Assembly (NCBI GenBank): GCA_903954065.1
Contig: CAJBME010000269.1
Span: forward strand, 1 to 32,659
Origin: an uncultured bacterium
GTDB taxonomy: Bacteria; Verrucomicrobiota; Verrucomicrobiia; Verrucomicrobiales; V1-33
Length of the DNA: 32,659 bases
Direction of reading: 5' to 3'
Positions 16,597-24,484 of this stretch are shown in pieces. The notes under the pieces are model-generated. The model did not search any database. It was not told where the DNA came from and saw only the letters and a list, made by a program, of their open reading frames with translations. The position numbers and the translations under genes are program-made. Position 1 is the first letter of the stretch. The number at the start of each line of letters is the position of its first letter.

Positions 16597-18375
16597 ATGA
16601 AACTCACTCGTTTCCTGATTCCGCTGGGCGCGGTGGCCCTGAGCGCCTTCTCTTCCGTCTTGGAAGCGACGCCTGACGCCACCGGCCCCAACTCTCTCTC
16701 TAGACTCCCGGTGAAAGAAGTGACCGTCTTCAAAGATGGTCATGCGTTTGTCGTGCACGAGGGCGCCCTGCCAACGAACGAATCCGGCAGCGTGGTCCTC
16801 GATGCCCTGCCCGCTCCGGTCATCGGAACTTTCTGGGCCTATTCGACGGATGAGACGACCAAAGTGTCGAGAGTGGTCGCCGGATCGCGGCGCCGCGTGG
16901 TCGAGCGCACAGCGCTGACACTCAGCGAAATGATTGCCGGCAACCCAGGCGCCGAAGTCGAGGTTACAGAAACAGATGGCACCAAATACCCGGCCACTCT
17001 CATCGGCCAACCCGTGCGGCCACCAGATGAACCTGCCGTCACGAATGTCTCAGAAGCCCCCGAACCTGCGGTCGCCAAAAGTTCACTCGTCATGCTCAAA
17101 ACCCCAGAAGGCATCAAGGTCATGCCGTTAGAGCGCATTCGAGACCTCGTCTTCCGCGACCCTCCCCACTCGAAGACCGGACAGCCGGAACTCCAGAACG
17201 CACTCACACTGCAACTCGACTGGAACGGTCAGACACCGAAACCGTCGGCCCACGTCGGCCTCATGTACCTGCAAAAAGGAATCCGTTGGATCCCGAGTTA
17301 CAAGATTGACCTCGACGGTAAGGGCATGGCCCGCATCAGCTTGCAGGCGACCGTACTCAACGAACTCACCGATCTCGATGAGACGACTCTGCAACTCGTC
17401 ATCGGTGTGCCAACGTTCCATTTCAAAGACATCGTCGATCCGATAGCCCTGCAACAAACGGCCGCCCAGTTATCCCAGTTCTTTCAGAGCCACCCCTCCC
17501 GCGGCCTCGCCAGTCATTTGGCCAACAACTTCAGCAACTCCATCATGACTCAACAGGTCGCGCGCGCCGGAGATTTTTCTCAGGGCTCGGCCGCCGCCGC
17601 ACCCAACCCGGCCGGCGACCCGTCAGAGGGAGAAAAACAGGAGGACCTCTATGTCTTCACCGTACCCAAGGTGTCGCTCAAAACCGGCGAGCGCCTCGTG
17701 CTGCCGCTTCTCGATATCACCGTACCCTACGAGGATGTGTACACTCTGCAGCTCCCGTTCACACCGTCGGGCGACATGCGCCGCCAGCTTGGCAACCAGT
17801 CGCAAGACGAAATGGCTCGGCTTTTCCTCGCTCCAAAGGTCACCCATAAAGCGCGGCTCAAGAATAACAGTCAGGTTCCATTCACCACCGCACCCGCCCT
17901 CGTTTTGCGTGACGGCCGCGTCCTTGCCCAAGGGCTCATGAGCTACGCCGCCCCCAACGCCGCCGCCGATGTCACCATCACCTCCGCCCTCGACATCACT
18001 GTCAAAAAGACCGATCGCGAAACCAACCGCACGCCCAATGCCTTGTCGTTTAGCAATAGCTCATTCATGCGCGTCGATCTCGAGGGCCGTATCACCCTCA
18101 CCAACCATAAATCAGCCCAGGTCGAAGTGGAAGTCATCCGCCACGCCCTCGGCCATATTGACACCGCCGACCACGATGGCGTGGTGGAAATGAGCAACGT
18201 CTTCGAAGGCGAGAATGGGGCCACTGAGGATGGGCTTGGCGGGTGGTGGCGCTCGCACAACTGGCCCTCGTGGTCACACCATATCAACGGTGTGGGTCGC
18301 ATCACCTGGAAAATCAAGCTCGCTCCTAGCGAATCGGTTGATCTCGGTTATGGATGGCACTATTTCTGGAACTGA
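16597..18375 (+). CDS. Exported DUF4139-domain protein
   Basis: A 592-aa protein with a signal peptide (about 1-24). The central and C-terminal parts match the DUF4139 type of beta-rich proteins: an opening VTVFKDGHAFV strand, then YLQKGIRWIPSYKIDLDGKG near 224 and a long run of alternating strands ending in a GYGWHYF tail. The biochemical role of the family is not established. Some members are annotated as mucoidy inhibitors. It is first in an operon with a response regulator (3-base gap) and a sensor kinase. It may therefore provide or modulate the signal sensed by the kinase. A Ser/Ala/Gly-rich linker lies near 320-345. Confidence 0.78.
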   Translation: MKLTRFLIPLGAVALSAFSSVLEATPDATGPNSLSRLPVKEVTVFKDGHAFVVHEGALPTNESGSVVLDALPAPVIGTFWAYSTDETTKVSRVVAGSRRRVVERTALTLSEMIAGNPGAEVEVTETDGTKYPATLIGQPVRPPDEPAVTNVSEAPEPAVAKSSLVMLKTPEGIKVMPLERIRDLVFRDPPHSKTGQPELQNALTLQLDWNGQTPKPSAHVGLMYLQKGIRWIPSYKIDLDGKGMARISLQATVLNELTDLDETTLQLVIGVPTFHFKDIVDPIALQQTAAQLSQFFQSHPSRGLASHLANNFSNSIMTQQVARAGDFSQGSAAAAPNPAGDPSEGEKQEDLYVFTVPKVSLKTGERLVLPLLDITVPYEDVYTLQLPFTPSGDMRRQLGNQSQDEMARLFLAPKVTHKARLKNNSQVPFTTAPALVLRDGRVLAQGLMSYAAPNAAADVTITSALDITVKKTDRETNRTPNALSFSNSSFMRVDLEGRITLTNHKSAQVEVEVIRHALGHIDTADHDGVVEMSNVFEGENGATEDGLGGWWRSHNWPSWSHHINGVGRITWKIKLAPSESVDLGYGWHYFWN

Positions 18376-18378
18376 ACC

Positions 18379-19077
18379 ATGGCAACAAAACGGGTCTTGG
18401 TGATTGAGGACGACGACGCCATTCGGCGTGGGGTTACTGACGCCCTGACCTTTGCCGGGTACGAGGTACTGGCGGCCGCCACTGGCCAAGACGGCCTCGC
18501 GAGTGCCCTCCACGCCACGGTGGACTTGGTATTGCTCGATCTCATGCTCCCCGGCCCGTCGGGTTTCGACATCCTCAAGGCCGTGCGCGAGGCGCGCCCA
18601 ACCCTTCCAGTAATCATCCTGACGGCCCGAGGTGAGGAGGCTGACCGTGTGCAGGGACTGCGTCTGGGCGGCGACGACTATGTCGTCAAGCCATTCAGCG
18701 TTCGGGAACTCTTGGCCCGGGTGGAGGCGGTTCTCCGTCGATCACCCGAACGCCCCGACACGGTGCAGCGCATCGCACTAGCCGACGGCGTGGCTGATCT
18801 CGCGCGCTGCGAAGTGCGATTTGACGATGGTACCCGCCATGAACTCTCCGAGCGCGAGGTCGCCTTGCTCGGGTACCTCGCCTCGCATCGGGGACGAGCC
18901 GTTTCGCGCGAGGAAATCCTCACCCGCGTTTGGCGTTTAGACCTACGAGGCCGCGAGACGCGGACCATCGATGTGCATATCGCCAACCTGCGAGCCAAAC
19001 TCCGCGATGATGCCGAATCACCCAAGGTGCTCCTCACTGTGCGTGGCAAAGGATATGTCTTTGCCACACCCGCCTGA
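18379..19077 (+). CDS. OmpR/PhoB-family response regulator
   Basis: A 232-aa cytoplasmic transcription regulator. Receiver domain 1-120 has acidic residues E10-D11-D12, phosphoacceptor D54 (LLLDLMLPG region), Thr in ILTARG and Lys in VVKPF. The winged-helix DNA-binding domain (about 133-230) has the LSEREVALLGYLASHRG and VRGKGYVF signatures. It starts 3 bases after the DUF4139 stop and ends 3 bases before the kinase, so the three genes form one operon. Targets are unknown and may include this operon. Confidence 0.95.
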   Translation: MATKRVLVIEDDDAIRRGVTDALTFAGYEVLAAATGQDGLASALHATVDLVLLDLMLPGPSGFDILKAVREARPTLPVIILTARGEEADRVQGLRLGGDDYVVKPFSVRELLARVEAVLRRSPERPDTVQRIALADGVADLARCEVRFDDGTRHELSEREVALLGYLASHRGRAVSREEILTRVWRLDLRGRETRTIDVHIANLRAKLRDDAESPKVLLTVRGKGYVFATPA

Positions 19078-19080
19078 TCG

Positions 19081-20889
19081 ATGAATCGTCCTTGGTACCG
19101 CTGGTTCGCCTTTGCCGCCTGTTTCGCCGTCCTGCTCGGCGCGTTGGGCTGGATGACCGTCACCCTGCTGCATTTCGAACAGAAGCAGTCGGCCATGCTC
19201 CGGCAGGCCCAACTCGAAGAACGAGTCAGACTCGCCCTTTGGCGCATGGACTCCGCGCTCACGGCTCTCATCGTCGAGGAAAGCGCTCGCCCGGCCAGCG
19301 CCTACCAGACACCGCCTCACGGAGGCTCTCCCATCTCGACTGCCCTCCAGAACTTTCCCTCGCCAGGAATCCGGCTGCGTTTTCAGCGCGAGCCGGACGG
19401 CAGCCTGACCTCGCCGCAGGTACCTCTGTCGCCCCCCCAGTCCACCAGCCATGGCCAGGACTTGAGCCTGCGGCTGGAGGCGGTACGCTCGCTGCTCGAC
19501 CAAACAGCCACCGCGGCGGCGTTCCACGAGCCCGCCTCCATGAAGGGACCTCATCAAGAAATGACTCGCGTCCCCGCGAACAATTGGGATGTCCTCATGC
19601 GGGAAAGCGCGGTGGCGCCGGGACCGATTGAAGCACCGGGCCATGATGTCAGCTCGACCCGCGCTCTCGACACTGACCAACGGCTGCTTAACAGCAATGA
19701 ACTTCAATCGCGAGCCAACGTCTTTCAGCAAGCGACACAACAAGCTGCCGCTAATTCGGCCCTCCTGCCAGACACCGGCCCGTCGGCTCGCGAAGCGGGC
19801 GCTCTTGTCTTCAAAGCGCTATGGCTCAACGGAGAGATCGTCCTCGCCCGCCGCGCTTTCACCCCCGCCGGACCGGTCGTGCAGGGAGTGTGGCTCGACT
19901 GGCCGCATCTGCGCGGCTCGCTGCTCGACTCCATCCGCGATCTGTTTCCCAATGCCGAACTCAGACCGACCACACCCAGCACCGCCGGGGACGCGGGTCG
20001 CCGGTTTGCCACGATGCCGGTCGAGCTGGTGCCTGGCCCTGAAGCCGAGAGTACCGTCGGCTCGCCCTCACCGCTCCAGCTCAGCCTCGGCCTCGCCTGG
20101 GCTGGCATCCTGCTGGCCGCCGCCGCCGTCGCGACCTTGCTTCACGGCACCATTTCCCTCAGTGAACGACGCGCCGCTTTCGTTTCCGCAGTCACCCACG
20201 AGCTCCGCACTCCGCTGACAACGTTCAAGCTCTACTCGGAAATGCTGGCCGAAGACATGGTTACCGACCCTGCCCAAAGGAAAAATTACCTCACCACCCT
20301 CACCACCGAAGCCACTCGCCTCAGCCACCTCGTGGAAAACGTGCTGGCCTACGCCCGCCTCGAACGCGGCCCCGCGCGCCCCCCCAGCGATCACCTCACC
20401 GTTCGCGCCTTGGTCGATCGCCTCGCCCCACGCCTCGCGGCCCGTGCCGAACAGGCGGACCTCATACTCGTCACGGACACCAACACTCCCGCCGCCACAG
20501 CGAAGCTGGCCATCGACGTCTCAGCGGTCGAACAAATCCTTTTCAATCTCGTCGACAACGCCTGCAAATACGCCGGCCCCGATGCCACCGAAAAGCGTCT
20601 CCACGTTGAAGTCATGCCCGCACCCGACGACGCACGCTTCGCCACCCTCCGCCTCCGCGACCACGGCCCCGGCCTCTCCAAAGAAGCTGCCCGCCGCCTG
20701 TTCCAACCGTTCAGCCGATCGTCCTCCGCCGCCGCCCGCGGCGTGCCCGGCGTCGGCCTCGGCCTCGCCCTGAGTCAACGCCTCAGCCGCAGTCTCGGCG
20801 GCCGATTGTCTCACGATCCAACCATCACTGATGGCGCCGCTTTTTTGCTCCGTCTTCCCCTCGCGTCGTCTTCCGAGCACAAAGCTTGA
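19081..20889 (+). CDS. Membrane sensor histidine kinase
   Basis: A 602-aa kinase, partner of the preceding regulator. TM1 is at about 8-30 and TM2 at about 333-355. Between them is a 300-residue periplasmic sensor region with no domain I recognise. The dimerisation/phosphoacceptor motif is SAVTHELRTPLT with H373. The ATPase domain shows the N box FNLVDNACKYAG (N493), DHGPG (527-531) and GVGLGLA (557-563). There is no HAMP domain of clear length between TM2 and the H box. The large Pro/Ser-rich periplasmic part suggests sensing of an envelope or cell-surface cue. Confidence 0.93.
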   Translation: MNRPWYRWFAFAACFAVLLGALGWMTVTLLHFEQKQSAMLRQAQLEERVRLALWRMDSALTALIVEESARPASAYQTPPHGGSPISTALQNFPSPGIRLRFQREPDGSLTSPQVPLSPPQSTSHGQDLSLRLEAVRSLLDQTATAAAFHEPASMKGPHQEMTRVPANNWDVLMRESAVAPGPIEAPGHDVSSTRALDTDQRLLNSNELQSRANVFQQATQQAAANSALLPDTGPSAREAGALVFKALWLNGEIVLARRAFTPAGPVVQGVWLDWPHLRGSLLDSIRDLFPNAELRPTTPSTAGDAGRRFATMPVELVPGPEAESTVGSPSPLQLSLGLAWAGILLAAAAVATLLHGTISLSERRAAFVSAVTHELRTPLTTFKLYSEMLAEDMVTDPAQRKNYLTTLTTEATRLSHLVENVLAYARLERGPARPPSDHLTVRALVDRLAPRLAARAEQADLILVTDTNTPAATAKLAIDVSAVEQILFNLVDNACKYAGPDATEKRLHVEVMPAPDDARFATLRLRDHGPGLSKEAARRLFQPFSRSSSAAARGVPGVGLGLALSQRLSRSLGGRLSHDPTITDGAAFLLRLPLASSSEHKA

Positions 20890-20998
20890 TGACAGAGTCT
20901 CGGGTGAAGATCGCCGTCTCCCAACAATCAGCTGGGACCATGGTGGATGGCTTCAGTTGTTGACGGCAATCTGAAGGGAACTCGCTCAGTGATTGGAT

Positions 20999-21258
20999 CT
21001 ACCGGTAAACATCGCTGCGGTGACGGATCCGCACGACGAGAACGATCAAAGCGTCATCATAATATCGTAGATTACACGATAGTCCCCAATCCTCAGGCGG
21101 TAAGTATGATCGGAACCCACCAGCTTCTTGCAGCCGGACGGTCGGGGTTCCGCCTTCAGGGTTTCTATGGTCGCCACAATCTTGGGAATCCACATCCGGT
21201 CGATCCCGCGAAGTTCTTTGGCGGCAGACCTGGAGATCTCAACGCGGTAAAAGACCAT
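20999..21258 (-). pseudogene. RelE/ParE-type toxin broken by a one-base frameshift
   Basis: Frame one from ATG 21258 gives a clear RelE start: YRVEISRSAAKELRGID, then CKKLVGSDHTYRLRIGDYRVIYDI, after which it goes out of frame and stops at 21046. The missing C-terminus, DDALIVLVVRIRHRSDVYR, continues in another frame to a stop at 20999. Adding one base near 21062-21068 restores a protein of about 86 aa, the normal RelE length. RelE cleaves mRNA on the ribosome. The C-terminal strand carries residues needed for fold and activity, so the shifted 70-aa product is probably inactive. The start overlaps the antitoxin end by 20 bases, the usual order. A sequencing error is the alternative. Confidence 0.85.
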
Positions 21259-21427
21259 CGGCGGTCAGTTGTTCTTTGAGTTCGTTGAGGGAAATGCGGT
21301 TGTCGTCTCTGCGCTCTGCTACCGCCGCAGGATCAGCAACATCCTCCATAAGTGACTCGTAGTCAGCAATAGGAATAACAACTGCGACCCTCTGACCGCG
21401 GTCATCAGTGAGGAATTGAGTGGTCAT
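21239..21427 (-). CDS. Antitoxin of the RelE module (Phd/YefM- or RelB-type)
   Basis: A 62-aa intact antitoxin, MTTQFLTDDRGQRVAVVIPIADYESL. The pattern of a short beta hairpin followed by VVIP-x2-YE-x-L is typical of the short antitoxins paired with RelE/ParE toxins. The acidic C-terminal half (NELKEQLTADGLLPR) would bind the toxin. It is translated just before the frameshifted toxin, overlapping it by 20 bases. It probably autoregulates the promoter immediately upstream. Confidence 0.82.
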   Translation of the reverse strand: MTTQFLTDDRGQRVAVVIPIADYESLMEDVADPAAVAERRDDNRISLNELKEQLTADGLLPR

Positions 21428-21433
21428 AAGAAA

Positions 21434-21462
21434 AGAATACCATTGTCGCTCAGAGACTTCAA
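21434..21462 (-). promoter_or_regulatory. Candidate promoter of the RelE-module antitoxin
   Basis: On the minus strand TTGAAG (21462-21457) and TATTCT (21439-21434) are separated by exactly 17 bases. The -10 box lies 6 bases before ATG 21427, so transcription would begin at or near the start codon. Confidence 0.45.
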
Positions 21463-21581
21463 GCGAACGATTGGAAGGGATCCTCCAATGGGAACGAGGC
21501 TTCGACTGCGGGTTGAGGTTTGAGTATTCATGGCAGCTAAAACTCGGGGCGACTCAAGGGTTCGGCGCTCCATCTTGTTCC

Positions 21582-21911
21582 TCATTTTTGTTCAGCGAGT
21601 TCGCCAAGACGCGATGCGATCCAGTTGTTCAAGCTCTCGCCATCATCTGCACTGAGTTGGGCCAGACGACGATGTAGAACTGGGTCTACGCGCAGCAGAA
21701 ACTTGCCAGAAAATGGCTTGTCTGGATCTTCACTTCGACTTTCGCAAAACTCTAGGTAGTCATCGATCGAGTCGTGGAACGCCTGCTTGAGTTCGTCTAC
21801 GGTCCTGCCTTGAAAAGTCACGACATCCCGTAAACCAATGACTTCACCGTGAAAAAGCTCGGCTTCGTCATCGAATCGAACAGATCCGCTATAACCTTTG
21901 TATGTCATCAT
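21582..21911 (-). CDS. hicB: HicB-family antitoxin
   Basis: A 109-aa intact HicB. The N-terminal partially degraded RNase-H-like domain is clear: YKGYSGSVRFDDEAELFHGEV, then VVTFQGRTVDELKQAFHDS and IDDYLEFCESR. A C-terminal ribbon-helix-helix or helix-turn-helix segment follows (FLLRVDPVLHRRLAQLSADDGESLNNWI). HicB binds and neutralises HicA and represses the promoter. The start overlaps the end of the hicA remnant (ATGA). A purine-rich AGGA sits about 8 bases before the start. Confidence 0.9.
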   Translation of the reverse strand: MMTYKGYSGSVRFDDEAELFHGEVIGLRDVVTFQGRTVDELKQAFHDSIDDYLEFCESRSEDPDKPFSGKFLLRVDPVLHRRLAQLSADDGESLNNWIASRLGELAEQK

Positions 21912-22045
21912 GGCTGTATTCCTGCTTCAGTTAAAAATCGCCGGACGGACTTCACCGCTCCCTTGTCTGTAGTCGGCTCCGGATGAGGACGGTGAAACAC
22001 CGCCCGAACCCTGTTCAGCACTATTCTGACTCGTGAACCCAGGCC
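21908..22045 (-). pseudogene. hicA: C-terminal remnant of a HicA toxin
   Basis: Directly upstream of hicB, a 45-codon open stretch reads GSRVRIVLNRVRAVFHRPHP followed by EPTTDKGAVKSVRRFLTEAG, the C-terminal half of HicA mRNA interferases, including the conserved active-site HRPHP. It ends TGA at 21908, overlapping the hicB start. Upstream the frame is closed by TAG at 22048-22046 and no HicA N-terminus is found in other frames. A start at an internal GTG would give only a fragment of the double-stranded RNA-binding fold. The toxin is therefore 5'-truncated. Confidence 0.8.
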
Positions 22046-22130
22046 CTAAGAAATCTTCTTTCCTGTCTTCACTTGTGGCTTTTGCCCAGTGCTCAACAAG
22101 TGCTTTGATGTGTTGCTCAGGTGTTTTCAT
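21927..22130 (-). CDS. Small ORF, possibly a truncated gene joined to the hicA remnant
   Basis: An ATG at 22130 begins MKTPEQHIKALVEHWAKATS, a pattern that resembles the start of SnoaL-like/DUF4440 proteins. After about 27 codons it enters the hicA remnant out of frame and stops at 21927. It may be the 5' stub of another gene fused to hicA by the deletion that removed the HicA start. It is unlikely to make a useful product. Confidence 0.3.
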   Translation of the reverse strand: MKTPEQHIKALVEHWAKATSEDRKEDFLGPGFTSQNSAEQGSGGVSPSSSGADYRQGSGEVRPAIFN

Positions 22131-22594
22131 TTTCTTGTCGAACGTTTGAAGTGTGACACGGCGCTGAAAAGGCGTCCAGAGCGAAGCGGACTAGCGGCGC
22201 TCATCGCCGTTGCGACCACTGACTTGTTCTGCAGGTTTTGTTCTCCATCGGCCATCTGTGTAGAAATCCGGCAGTGCCGGTTGGCGCCCCAGCTCGTCAA
22301 ACATCGCTCGGTGGCCTCCGCAGAGGCGCGGCACCCGTCGCCTGCCAGCGGGAGACCCAGTGGGCAAAATGCGGCCGGACCTAGGGGCGGATCTCCGGAT
22401 CACGATGCATACGGTCCAGAAAGAGCGGACAGGGAGCCATAGAACGAGAAGATAGACTAAACCGATCGGACCGATTGAGTGGTCGTGCAGCGCGCGACGC
22501 CGGCTCAGTGAAGTTCAGAGTCGAAACCCTGATGGGTAAGGGGCGCTCCAATACGACCTCGAACAGATTCCCAATCACCATCCTACTTTGAAAT
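22131..22594. other. Gene-free stretch between the hicA region and tRNA-Pro
   Basis: About 460 bases with only short open frames and no recognisable domains. A small hairpin (CGGCG, 5-base loop, CGCCG) lies near 22196-22210. Composition looks mixed. I see no complete gene, insertion sequence or repeat. Confidence 0.4.
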
Positions 22595-22628
22595 GACTCA
22601 ATCCTACCTCATTGGATTGTAATGAGTC
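22595..22628 (-). terminator. Hairpin directly downstream of tRNA-Pro
   Basis: A perfect core stem CAATCC/GGATTG (22599-22619) with outer GACTC/GAGTC arms that touch the tRNA 3' end. No strong T run follows, so it may be a processing or termination hairpin. Confidence 0.4.
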
Positions 22629-22700
22629 GGGGCGGCCAGATTCGAACTGACGACTTCCTGCTCCCAAAGCAGGCGCTCTACCAGGCTGAGCTACGCCCCG
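22627..22700 (-). tRNA. tRNA-Pro (anticodon UGG)
   Basis: A 74-base cloverleaf on the minus strand. The acceptor stem is CGGGGCG/CGCCCCG, and the D arm is AGCTCAGCCTGGTAGAGC. The anticodon stem is CCTGC/GCAGG with loop TTTGGGA, giving anticodon TGG. The T arm contains GTTCGAATC. The discriminator is A, and CCA is not encoded. The UGG anticodon and the C1-G72 pair agree with proline identity. It borders the toxin-antitoxin pocket. Confidence 0.95.
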
Positions 22701-22813
22701 TTGCAGACGGGTCACTAGAGTCTATCACTTTGGCCATTTCGCAACTGACAATTTCGCACTTCTTCAATATTCTTCAATATTCTTCGGGATGGCGGCGGAC
22801 GGACGGGACGGGA

Positions 22814-23431
22814 TTAGTAGTCGCCTGGTTGCGGGTCTGGGTTGGAGTGTGGCGATTCGGGATGGCGGGTGGCGTCCGACTCGAGTCCGTAGGTTTTTTG
22901 CAGGCTGGCGGCGACTTCGGTGAGGGTGTGGGTGGCGGCATTGATGACGGCGACGAGGCCATCGACCCAGCGTTCACGAGCGAAGTCGGCGGTTCCGTGT
23001 TGAATAATGTCCTGCAGCAAGTCGACTCCGATGAACGGTTCCAGTCCATATCCGACCATGAGGGAGGCGCGGGAGGTGGAGGTATCGAGGGTGAGCAGCA
23101 GGTCCCGACTTTTCCCGCCGCGGGCGAGTTCGGAACAGATTCCCCCGCGATTAAAAACCCAGAAAGCGTAAGCGGTCAGCGGTTGTTCGGGCTGGAGGGT
23201 GGTGGTGACCACTGAAAAGGAGATTTGCGGAAAGGCTTCGTGCAGGCGAGCGGCGGCATCGTTGAGGCGCCGGATATCGCGGGGACGAAACACCCCGGCC
23301 AGATCAGAAACCCCCGGCGAAAGGCGCGGCATCACGCCATAGAACAGGCCGACCCGTTCCAAGGAGAAACCGCAGCGCGGGCACTGCGGTGTGGTTTCAA
23401 AGGCCGGGGCCTGGCAATAGGGACAATGCAT
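22814..23431 (-). CDS. TPM-domain protein with N-terminal zinc ribbon
   Basis: Taken from ATG 23431, giving 205 aa; the open frame continues upstream into fabG on the other strand, which is coincidental. Residues 1-25 hold two Cys-x2-Cys pairs (CPYC, CPRC), a zinc ribbon. The rest matches the TPM (YgcG/Psb32-like) fold: ALIGNED elements are RRLNDAAARLHEAFP, LLLTLDTSTSRASLMVGYGL and EPFIGVDLLQDII. Unlike most TPM proteins it has no signal peptide or C-terminal membrane span, so it is likely cytoplasmic. Function unknown. It is divergent from fabG with a 148-base gap. Confidence 0.72.
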   Translation of the reverse strand: MHCPYCQAPAFETTPQCPRCGFSLERVGLFYGVMPRLSPGVSDLAGVFRPRDIRRLNDAAARLHEAFPQISFSVVTTTLQPEQPLTAYAFWVFNRGGICSELARGGKSRDLLLTLDTSTSRASLMVGYGLEPFIGVDLLQDIIQHGTADFARERWVDGLVAVINAATHTLTEVAASLQKTYGLESDATRHPESPHSNPDPQPGDY

Positions 23432-23579
23432 CGGAGAGTGGTCGCAGACATAGGGCGCGCGCGGCCCGGCGTCGAGCGGGAAAACACCGTTCCTCGGGCG
23501 AATGGCCCGAGAAGCCGGGGCCGTGAACGGATATTTTCCTCGCTTGCCAGACTGGCGGCGTGATGGCAGGAAACTCCCC

Positions 23580-24326
23580 ATGTCTGATCTTACTGATAAA
23601 GTTGCTGTCGTGACCGGAGCGGGCCGCGGCATTGGTTTGGCCATTGCGGAGCGGTTTGCTGCCGAGGGGGCCCGTATTGCCATCATCAGCCGCACGGAAG
23701 CGAATGCGCAGAAGGCGGCGGAGCAAATCAATGAGGCCCATCCCGGAGTCGCCCGCGGGTATGCCGTCGACATGGCCGATACGACGGCCGTGGCGGAAGC
23801 GGCCCGTCGGATCACGGAGGATTTCGGCAAAGTCGACATCCTCGTCAACAATGCCGGGGTGACTCGCGATGGTTTGACCATGCGGATGAGCGAAGACGAC
23901 TGGGATGTAGTGCTGAACACAAATTTAAAGGGAGCCTTTAATGCCGTGAAGGCGTTTCAGCGGTCGCTCTTACGGCAAAAAGATGCGCGCATCATCAATG
24001 TGGCCAGCGTGATTGGTTTGATTGGCAACGCAGGTCAGGCCAACTATGCGGCCAGTAAAGGCGGCTTAATTGCTATGACGAAGTCGCTCGCCAAAGAGTT
24101 TGCCGGCCGCGGGGTGACCGTGAACGCACTGGCTCCCGGCTTTATTCAAACCGACATGACCTCAGTGTTAACCGACAAGCAACGCGAAGGCATTCTGGCC
24201 CAAATTCCATTGGGAATGATGGGGCAAGCCGCGGACATTGCTCATGCGGCCGCATTTCTCGCCAGCCCAGGCGCCCGGTATGTCACCGGACAAGTGCTGG
24301 TGGTCGATGGCGGTATGGTCATGTAA
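23580..24326 (+). CDS. fabG: 3-oxoacyl-[acyl-carrier-protein] reductase FabG
   Basis: A 248-aa short-chain dehydrogenase that reduces 3-oxoacyl-ACP with NADPH in fatty acid elongation. It has the cofactor motif TGAGRGIG (12-19), NNAG (90-93), N115, and the catalytic S143, Y156 and K160 (YAASK). NTNLKGAFN, PGFIQTDMT and a GQVLVVDGGMVM end are typical of FabG. Start ATG 23580 is chosen over the upstream in-frame ATG because the family begins there and an AGGA lies about 8 bases before. No other fab gene is adjacent. Other SDR reductases are less likely given the close match. Confidence 0.92.
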   Translation: MSDLTDKVAVVTGAGRGIGLAIAERFAAEGARIAIISRTEANAQKAAEQINEAHPGVARGYAVDMADTTAVAEAARRITEDFGKVDILVNNAGVTRDGLTMRMSEDDWDVVLNTNLKGAFNAVKAFQRSLLRQKDARIINVASVIGLIGNAGQANYAASKGGLIAMTKSLAKEFAGRGVTVNALAPGFIQTDMTSVLTDKQREGILAQIPLGMMGQAADIAHAAAFLASPGARYVTGQVLVVDGGMVM

Positions 24327-24484
24327 GCCGGACCTGTCAGGCGGATGCCGCCGAGAGTCCATGGACTGGCTGTGACAGATCATGGACAGGCCTGGGGCAG
24401 GCCATGGGCGAGGGCCCATCACCGTATAGCCCCCTGCCGGGAAGCTTGACGCGGGGCCGCCCCTCCCCACGCTACAAGAACATC

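Noticed and set aside
20947..21279. Plus-strand 110-aa frame opposite the RelE module
   Set aside because: Antisense to clear RelE and antitoxin homology; no domain.
24327..24484. Palindromes near GTCCATGGAC and AGGCCTGGGGCAGGCC as a riboswitch or attachment site
   Set aside because: They form only short local hairpins and match no known riboswitch core I can recognise.
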